Part shown: positions 59,445 through 64,000 of the stretch, piece after piece
How the letters are laid out: every line of letters begins with the position of its first letter
How positions within the stretch are numbered: position 1 is the first letter of the stretch
The notes under the pieces: generated by a model
What the model saw: the letters and a program-made list of their open reading frames with translations, nothing else
The model's database searches: none
What the model was told of the DNA's origin: nothing
Made by a program: the position numbers and the translations under genes
Assembly (NCBI GenBank): GCA_015068605.1
Contig: SVKF01000001.1
Span: 62,001-126,000 of the forward strand
Direction: 5' to 3'
DNA from: Oscillospiraceae bacterium
GTDB lineage: Bacteria; Bacillota; Clostridia; Monoglobales; Monoglobaceae
DNA: 64,000 nt

Positions 59445-59792
59445 TCACCTTTCAAGAACCGTTTCAATAATTTTAACAGCTTTCTCTATATCTTCCCGGG
59501 TTGCATCTTTAGTAAGATTAAAAAGCATTTTAAGTTCTGATCGTGATTTAAGCATTTCAAGATATTCTTCGAGTTGTTCATCGGCCTTCTCAATGCCTAA
59601 TAAGTAATCCGTTGTCACTCCATAAAATTTCGATAACTTTTTTATGGAGCTTTGCTTCATATTTTCAACTTCACCTTTTTCGTACTTTTGAATTGCCGCT
59701 TTCTGAACACCTATTATTTTTCCCACTTCTTCCTGCGTAAGCCCTCGTTCAAGTCGCAACTCTTTAAGGATTTCTCCCATCGTTTTTTTCAA
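59445..59792 (-). CDS. XRE-family (Cro/CI-like) regulator
   Basis: 115 residues: N-terminal helix-turn-helix (LRLERGLTQEEVGKIIGVQKAAIQKYEKGE) and a C-terminal helical region without a peptidase domain. The TTG at 59792 follows GGAGGTG by six bases; an ATG at 59780 is too far. Divergent from a phage-like pair of genes; three 17-base palindromic or half-palindromic GTATCTT sites lie in the gap, probably its operators. Confidence 0.85.
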   Translation of the reverse strand: MKKTMGEILKELRLERGLTQEEVGKIIGVQKAAIQKYEKGEVENMKQSSIKKLSKFYGVTTDYLLGIEKADEQLEEYLEMLKSRSELKMLFNLTKDATREDIEKAVKIIETVLER

Positions 59793-59814
59793 ATCCGTCA
59801 CCTCCCACAAAGTT

Positions 59815-59843
59815 ATTGTATCTTAAAATTCAACTTTTGTCAA
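59815..59843 (-). promoter_or_regulatory. Promoter of the XRE regulator
   Basis: On the minus strand TTGACA, 17-base spacer, TACAAT (59815-59820). A GTATCTT half-site overlaps the -10 box. Confidence 0.75.
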
Positions 59844-59861
59844 GTTTTTTATTAAATTTTG

Positions 59862-59890
59862 TTGACTTTTGTATCTTTTTATGATACCAT
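59862..59890 (+). promoter_or_regulatory. Promoter of the phage-like gene pair
   Basis: TTGACT (59862-59867) and TACCAT (59885-59890), spacer 17 bases; the spacer contains the palindrome at 59871-59887. Confidence 0.65.
59871..59887. promoter_or_regulatory. Predicted XRE operator 1
   Basis: GTATCTTTTTATGATAC, 17 bases with GTATC/GATAC arms, between -35 and -10 of the rightward promoter. Confidence 0.6.
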
Positions 59891-59938
59891 ATATATAACG
59901 GGTAAAAAATACAGCCCCGTATATTTTATATCCGTTGT

Positions 59939-59955
59939 GTATCTTTAAAAGATAC
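59939..59955. promoter_or_regulatory. Predicted XRE operator 2
   Basis: GTATCTTTAAAAGATAC, 17 bases with 7-base arms GTATCTT/AAGATAC, in the leader of the rightward genes. A half-site of the same kind begins at 59818. Confidence 0.6.
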
Positions 59956-59982
59956 TTATAAACTAACAAAGGAGATTGTAGC

Positions 59983-60198
59983 TTGCAACACTTTGAAATA
60001 ACCTATGCCGAAAAGCTTGGCTCGATGTGGAACTCCAAAGAACAAAAATATGTTGGGAACTGTGCTCTTCCTACCTGCCGTCACAAGGATATTTATGAGG
60101 ATTACGAGTATTTCACTGATTTTAGAGGCAATTTGTTTTGCTCTAAGGAACACGCTGATAAATTTTACGGGCTTCGTCCGGCAAATACTGAATTTTAA
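59983..60198 (+). CDS. Small Cys-containing phage-type protein
   Basis: 71 residues starting at a TTG after AGGAG. Cys pattern: NCALPTCRHK (C-x4-C) and FCSKEHADKFYG (C-x3-H), suggesting a small zinc-binding fold of the MYM/FCS kind. Small proteins of this type accompany phage or conjugative-element regulators in Firmicutes. Coded 13 bases before the next gene. Function unknown. Confidence 0.65.
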   Translation: MQHFEITYAEKLGSMWNSKEQKYVGNCALPTCRHKDIYEDYEYFTDFRGNLFCSKEHADKFYGLRPANTEF

Positions 60199-60210
60199 GG
60201 AGTTAATTAA

Positions 60211-60567
60211 ATGGATACCAGAAACTGGCTTGCACAGGGAAAAACAATAAATAAAGAAATATGCGCTCTCAAAGATGCTCTTGACAAGGCAATGCATCTT
60301 CCGGGAAAAAACGAAAGCTGTGAACAATATAAAAACATACTTGAGGATAAGATAACTCAACTTTCGAGAACAAATTCCGATATAATATCCGCAATATACA
60401 ATGTTGAGGATAACATATTAAGAACGCTTTTAATTGAACGATTTATAAACAACAATACATGGGAAATTGTTTCTCACAAACTGGGATATGACTTTTATCA
60501 CGTTATAAAACGGCTCTATCCAAAAGCTGTTGCAGAGATTGAAAAAGGAAAGAGAATTTTAAATTAA
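60211..60567 (+). CDS. DUF1492-like phage regulatory protein
   Basis: 118 residues. N-terminal helical part, then YNVEDNILRTLLIERFINNNTWEIVSHKLGYDFYHVIKRLYPKAVAEIEK, a sigma region 4-like helix-turn-helix as in DUF1492/ArpU-type phage late-gene regulators. No structural phage genes follow, so it looks like an orphan of a decayed element or a domesticated regulator. AAGGAG precedes the ATG. Confidence 0.7.
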   Translation: MDTRNWLAQGKTINKEICALKDALDKAMHLPGKNESCEQYKNILEDKITQLSRTNSDIISAIYNVEDNILRTLLIERFINNNTWEIVSHKLGYDFYHVIKRLYPKAVAEIEKGKRILN

Positions 60568-60577
60568 AAATTTTAAA

Positions 60578-60608
60578 AGAGATGAATTTTTGGTTCATCT
60601 CTTTTTTG
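60578..60608 (+). terminator. Terminator of the phage-like gene pair
   Basis: AAGAGATGAA and TTCATCTCTT around TTTTTGG, followed by a T run. Confidence 0.75.
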
Positions 60609-60622
60609 TTGCATATAAAATA

Positions 60623-60651
60623 TAGACAAACTGCAAATTTTGTGATATACT
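60623..60651 (+). promoter_or_regulatory. Promoter of the structured RNA at 60658
   Basis: TAGACA (60623-60628) and TATACT (60646-60651), spacer 17 bases. Confidence 0.65.
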
Positions 60652-60657
60652 ATCCTT

Positions 60658-60865
60658 GTCACATAATCTAAAATTAAATAATTATTTTGATTTCCTATGG
60701 ATACAATACATTAAGTTGGTGTTTTTACTTCCGGTAAAAATGCGAGCTCATTTTTCGTGTACCAACTTATGTATTTGGATAAATCGAAATAAATTTAGAT
60801 TGTGTGACAACATTCGGAGCGAGCATTTTTTTGTGTGGCTTCGGATGAAGTCACACATTTTTTTT
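60658..60865 (+). ncRNA. Structured RNA, family A copy 4 (unnamed)
   Basis: A 208-nt unit. Closing helix of 15 bp (60658-60672 with 60794-60808, core TCACATAATC); second helix ATTTTGATTT (60684-60693) with AAATCGAAAT (60781-60790); third helix of 14 bp with one bulge (60706-60720 with 60761-60774, core AAGTTGGT/ACCAACTT); apical TTTTTAC-TTCCG-GTAAAAA (60722-60740). AAAAATGC (60736-60743) is complementary to GCATTTTT (60823-60830), and the pairing extends across tandem GA/GA to GCTC/GAGC. Terminator TGTGTGGCTTC/GAAGTCACACA plus eight T (60832-60865). It lies between a phage-like regulator and a surface-protein gene. Confidence 0.75.
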
Positions 60866-60878
60866 GGAGGTAGCAACT

Positions 60879-60902
60879 ATGAAAAAAGAAATAGTCCCAT
60901 AG
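60879..60902 (+). other. Seven-codon mini-ORF with a strong ribosome binding site
   Basis: GGAGG (60866-60870) is followed by ATG and six codons (MKKEIVP) and a TAG. It begins just past the RNA terminator. It may be a leader peptide for the next gene or chance. Confidence 0.3.
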
Positions 60903-60959
60903 CTCACAACATATAATTTAAATTTCAAATAATAAAAAGAAAGGAACCATGGTATATTT

Positions 60960-61778
60960 ATGAAATTTAAAATATCTTCTTGTTTAAAACTAATCATACT
61001 GACTCCAATCATCATTCTTATGTTTTACGGAGTTGCATGTTATAACAATGAACAAGCTGAAAAAACTACAAACGACAAAGAAAATCTTCCTTCCTCTATA
61101 ACTCTTATCCCTGAAAAGAATACCGTTGAAGTTGGCGAAACATTTTACATAGAGGTATCTCATTCCCCCGAAAATTCTACTTTGCCCAAACAAGCAGATT
61201 GGATAAATCTTACTGGACAACTGACAGATGAAAACCAATACGATAGAGATATTATACGCTTTGATTATTTGTCGTGGGATCCTAAAAAACCAATTCGTCC
61301 TCGTATCGAAGAAAATCGACATTATTTTGAAGCCCTTGCACCTGGAACTGTAAACATGAAATTCGGTGATTATGATTTATATGGAACCTGTAAAATAACC
61401 GTTGTTGAAGCATCTCCAACTTCTGTATCAACGCCAACAACTTCAACATCTTCACCTTCCTCAACGGCTGCTGTAAATATTACAATAAATAACACATACC
61501 CCTTAAATCTCTACTCATCCAATTCATGTGTTCAGGTTTTAGACGCTTTTATTGAAAAATCCGGAGACAATTTAACATTAAAAACTACCTGTATAAATTT
61601 ATCGGGAGATAAACAAAGTGTATTCGCGTGGAAGATTTATAATTCTTCTGAAATAGTAGTAAAAACCGGTATCGTACTTGAGAACAATATCGGATATGGA
61701 GAAAAGTTCCAAACTGAAGACATGATTGTTGGTCTTGACCCCGGCAATTATACTCTCGTACTTACAAATTATGATTAA
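60960..61778 (+). CDS. Secreted or lipid-anchored Ig-like protein
   Basis: 272 residues. An N-terminal hydrophobic segment (LIILTPIIILMFYGVAC) could be a signal peptide with a poor lipobox at Cys27. Residues about 45-150 resemble a bacterial Ig-like domain (ITLIPEKNTVEVGETFYIEV), then a Ser/Thr/Pro-rich linker (TPTTSTSSPSSTAA) and a second beta-rich domain of about 95 residues. No catalytic motif. A four-codon ORF (ATG at 60949) carries the ribosome binding site and its TGA overlaps this ATG. Role unknown, surface-exposed by inference. Confidence 0.7.
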   Translation: MKFKISSCLKLIILTPIIILMFYGVACYNNEQAEKTTNDKENLPSSITLIPEKNTVEVGETFYIEVSHSPENSTLPKQADWINLTGQLTDENQYDRDIIRFDYLSWDPKKPIRPRIEENRHYFEALAPGTVNMKFGDYDLYGTCKITVVEASPTSVSTPTTSTSSPSSTAAVNITINNTYPLNLYSSNSCVQVLDAFIEKSGDNLTLKTTCINLSGDKQSVFAWKIYNSSEIVVKTGIVLENNIGYGEKFQTEDMIVGLDPGNYTLVLTNYD

Positions 61779-61807
61779 AAACGGCAGAGCGATACTCTGC
61801 CGTTTTT
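61777..61807. terminator. Bidirectional terminator before hydA
   Basis: AAAAACGGCAGAG (61777-61789) pairs perfectly with CTCTGCCGTTTTT (61795-61807). It serves the surface-protein gene and the hydrogenase operon. Confidence 0.9.
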
Positions 61808-61814
61808 AATTATA

Positions 61815-63551
61815 TTAGAACTTGCTTCTTTCTGTATAATGAGTATGAAGGAGTTCGTGAGCCTTATGGCTTCCCGGTTCACCAAAGAATTCAGAGTAGA
61901 GAAGCTTAACATCAGGATTTTCGTGACTCTTTCTGAGAGTTGCTCTTTCGTCTTCGCTGTAAAGAGCGGAAGCACGGAGAGCCTTAACATCACATTCCAT
62001 CTGAACTTTTGCTGAAACGATTGGCTGACCGCCACCTGTTACGCAACCGCCCGGACAAGCCATGATTTCGATAAAGTGGTAATTTGCTTTACCGTCTCTG
62101 ATATCGTTAAGGAGTTTTCTTGCGTTACCAAGTCCTGAAACAACGGCAATCTTAACCTCTGTTCCTGCAACTGTAAGGGTTGCTTCCTTGATACCCTCAG
62201 TTCCTCTTACTGCTTCATATTCAACCTTATCAAAGCTCTTGCCCTCTAAAACTTCTGTAACGGTTCGAAGTGCCGCTTCCATAACGCCGCCTGTTGCACC
62301 GAAGATAACACCTGCACCTGTTGCTTCTTCAAACGGGTTGTCAAACTTTTCTTCAGGAAGGTCAGCGAAGAGGATACCAGCCTGCTTAATCATTCTTGCA
62401 AGCTCTCTTGTTGAGATAACATAATCAACATCACGGTATTTAACTTCCATTTCAGGTCTGCCTGCTTCAAACTTTTTAGCAACACAAGGCATAACTGAAA
62501 CAACAACAATTTTTTCAGGGTCAATACCCATCTTTTCAGCATAGTAAGACTTGATTACTGCGCCAAACATCTGGTGAGGTGACTTACAGCTTGAAAGATT
62601 TTCAAGGAAGTCAGGGAAATTATGTTCACAGAACTTAATCCAGCCGGGGCTACAAGATGTGATAAGCGGAAGCTTACCGCCGTTCTTGAGACGGTTGATA
62701 AATTCTGTTCCTTCTTCCATAATTGTAAGGTCTGCACCTGTATCTGTGTCAAACACCTTATCAAAGCCCATTCTGCGAAGAGCCGCAGCCATCTGACCTG
62801 TAACCGCTGTACCAATCGGATAACCGAATTCTTCACCGAGAGCTGCACGAACAGCAGGAGCAGTCTGAACAACAACATACTTATCTTCGTCAGCAATAGC
62901 CGCCCAAACCTTATCTGTATCGTCTTTTTCACGAAGAGCACCAACAGGGCAAGCTGCGATACACTGTCCGCAGTTTACACAAGGAACTTCGCCCAAAGAC
63001 TTATTGAAAGGAGAAGCGATTGTTGTTTTAAAGCCTCTCTCTGTTGCATCAATAACTGCAACAGTCTGGATATTTTTACATACGCTTACACAACGGCGGC
63101 AGAGAACGCACTTATTGTTATCTCTAACGATTGACGGAGAAACTTCATCAATCGCATACTCGTTCATTTCGCCCTGGAAAGCGATGTCTGTTATACCTAA
63201 ATCTTCACAGAGTGTCTGGATTTCACAGTTCTGGTTTCTAACACAGGTAAGACATTTTCTGTCGTGGTCAGAGAGGAGAAGTTCAAGAGTTGACTTTCTT
63301 GCCGCTCTAACCTTTGGTGTGTTTGTGAAAACTTCAAGACCTTCTGAAACAGGGTATACACACGCTGCCTGGAGGGCTCTTCCGCCCTTAATTTCAACAA
63401 CGCACATTCTACAAGAGCCTGTTTCACTGATATCCTTTAAATAACAAAGAGTTGGGATATCAATATTAGCTTCTCTTGCAGCCTGCAAAATTGTATAATT
63501 TGCAGGAACGCTTAAACTTTGTCCGTTAATTTTAATATTTACATTTTCCAT
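61815..63551 (-). CDS. hydA: [FeFe] hydrogenase catalytic subunit, group A multimeric type
   Basis: 578 residues. From the N-terminus: [2Fe-2S] domain (Cys36, 47, 50, 64), His-ligated [4Fe-4S] (His96, Cys100, 103, 109), two [4Fe-4S] ferredoxin motifs (Cys148-158, Cys191-201), and the H-cluster domain with L1 TSCSPGW (298-304), L2 MPCVAKK (354-360) and L3 EIMACPGGC (495-503). The NuoG-like front part and the adjacent NuoF-like gene indicate the NAD(H)-linked, electron-bifurcating HydABC type that couples NADH and ferredoxin to H2. Cytoplasmic. Confidence 0.95.
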   Translation of the reverse strand: MENVNIKINGQSLSVPANYTILQAAREANIDIPTLCYLKDISETGSCRMCVVEIKGGRALQAACVYPVSEGLEVFTNTPKVRAARKSTLELLLSDHDRKCLTCVRNQNCEIQTLCEDLGITDIAFQGEMNEYAIDEVSPSIVRDNNKCVLCRRCVSVCKNIQTVAVIDATERGFKTTIASPFNKSLGEVPCVNCGQCIAACPVGALREKDDTDKVWAAIADEDKYVVVQTAPAVRAALGEEFGYPIGTAVTGQMAAALRRMGFDKVFDTDTGADLTIMEEGTEFINRLKNGGKLPLITSCSPGWIKFCEHNFPDFLENLSSCKSPHQMFGAVIKSYYAEKMGIDPEKIVVVSVMPCVAKKFEAGRPEMEVKYRDVDYVISTRELARMIKQAGILFADLPEEKFDNPFEEATGAGVIFGATGGVMEAALRTVTEVLEGKSFDKVEYEAVRGTEGIKEATLTVAGTEVKIAVVSGLGNARKLLNDIRDGKANYHFIEIMACPGGCVTGGGQPIVSAKVQMECDVKALRASALYSEDERATLRKSHENPDVKLLYSEFFGEPGSHKAHELLHTHYTERSKF

Positions 63552-63565
63552 TGATATATCCCTCC

Positions 63566-64000
63566 TTAGTGTTTTTCGATAGCGCCGAATTTACAAGAAT
63601 CCATACATACGCCACACTTGATACATTTATCCGCATCAATAACAAATGGTGACTTAACCTCGCCGGAGATAGCCCCAACAGGACACTTTCTCGCACAAAG
63701 GCTACATCCCTTACACTTATCAGCAACAATTTCGTACTTAACAAGCTTCTTACAAACGCCTGCAGGACAAGTCTTATCCTTAACGTGAGCGATGTATTCG
63801 TCACGGAAGTATTTGAGTGTGCTGAGAACCGGGTTTGGAGCTGTCTGACCAAGACCGCAAAGTGAAGAAGTCTTAATGTTATAGCAGAGTTCTTCAAGCT
63901 TATCGATATCTTCCATTGTTCCTTTACCGTCTGTAATCTTTTCAAGAAGCTCATAGAGTCTCTTTGTACCGATACGACAAGGAGTACACTTACCGCAAGA
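63566..64000 (-). CDS. hydB: Hydrogenase subunit HydB (NuoF-like), C-terminal part, cut by window edge
   Basis: The visible 145 codons begin inside [19 protein letters not shown], the [4Fe-4S] motif at the end of NuoF, continue with [18 protein letters not shown] and end with two [4Fe-4S] ferredoxin motifs ([30 protein letters not shown]). This is the HydB layout of bifurcating hydrogenases: NuoF core plus ferredoxin tail. The flavin and NADH domain lies beyond the window. It precedes hydA by 14 bases in one operon. Confidence 0.93.
   Translation of the reverse strand, partial: SCGKCTPCRIGTKRLYELLEKITDGKGTMEDIDKLEELCYNIKTSSLCGLGQTAPNPVLSTLKYFRDEYIAHVKDKTCPAGVCKKLVKYEIVADKCKGCSLCARKCPVGAISGEVKSPFVIDADKCIKCGVCMDSCKFGAIEKH

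Overview
The window comes from an AT-rich, spore-forming, anaerobic member of the Clostridia (Firmicutes). The evidence is the sporulation set (yqfC, yqfD, ylbJ, an uninterrupted sigK, a SpoIID/LytB protein), the classic low-GC Gram-positive gene orders (rimP-nusA-ylxR-ylxQ-infB-rbfA-nrnA-truB-ribF; era-yqzL-recO; queA-tgt-yajC-secDF), many TTGACA-17-TATAAT promoters, a Feo ferrous-iron system and a trimeric-type [FeFe] hydrogenase. A genus cannot be named from the sequence. Almost all of it is conserved chromosomal backbone.

Layout: 0-0.6 kb, 5' end of a MecA-type adaptor gene and a 6S RNA gene; 0.6-9 kb, rsmD-coaD, era-yqzL-recO, ylbJ facing yqfCD, and rplU-rpmA-obg; 9-15 kb, a CofE-like ligase, phoH-ybeY, azlCD, tRNA-Gly, an SGNH hydrolase and pyruvate kinase; 15-18.4 kb, an iron module of a DtxR-type repressor divergent from feoA-feoB-Cys-rich protein, with three matching palindromic operators; 18.4-19.8 kb, an accessory gap with a structured RNA, a decayed four-helix-bundle gene, an array of mini-hairpins and a five-tRNA cluster; 20-29 kb, hslO, csp, murI, pcrA, iscS-iscU-mnmA, rnhA and sigK; 29.4-29.9 kb, two tandem structured RNA genes; 30-32 kb, nagB divergent from an AraC regulator, then another RNA gene; 32-45.5 kb, pnp/rpsO, the ribF-truB to nusA-rimP translation operon, nrdR, and a PRPP synthetase-like gene paired with pncB; 45.6-54 kb, secF-secD with a SecD-domain lipoprotein beside them, yajC, tgt, queA and SpoIID-like; 54.5-59.1 kb, asd-dapA-dapB and an ABC exporter; 59.2-61.8 kb, a small phage-like regulatory cassette, one more structured RNA and an Ig-like surface protein; 61.8-64 kb, hydrogenase genes hydA and hydB (cut by the window edge).

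The most interesting signal is an apparent family of small structured RNAs. Four stand-alone transcription units (18598-18798 minus, 29424-29566 plus, 29722-29858 plus, 60658-60865 plus) share one architecture although their stems have unrelated sequences: sigma-A promoter, long closing helix, inner helix, an apical RTAAAAAYGC segment, a complementary NGCRUUUUU segment just after the closing helix (a predicted pseudoknot of 8-15 pairs), then an intrinsic terminator. In every copy the apical segment can also pair locally, so a two-state fold is possible. Copies 2 and 3 in that list are tandem duplicates with nearly identical promoters and 3' ends but completely different stems. I do not recognise this as a named family and could not search Rfam.

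Other points worth attention are a SecD extracytoplasmic-domain paralogue turned into a lipoprotein next to secDF, a Thr/Glu/Ala-rich insertion in SecF, an L27 without the Prp-cleaved extension together with absence of prp, and several promoters or ribosome binding sites embedded in perfect dyads.
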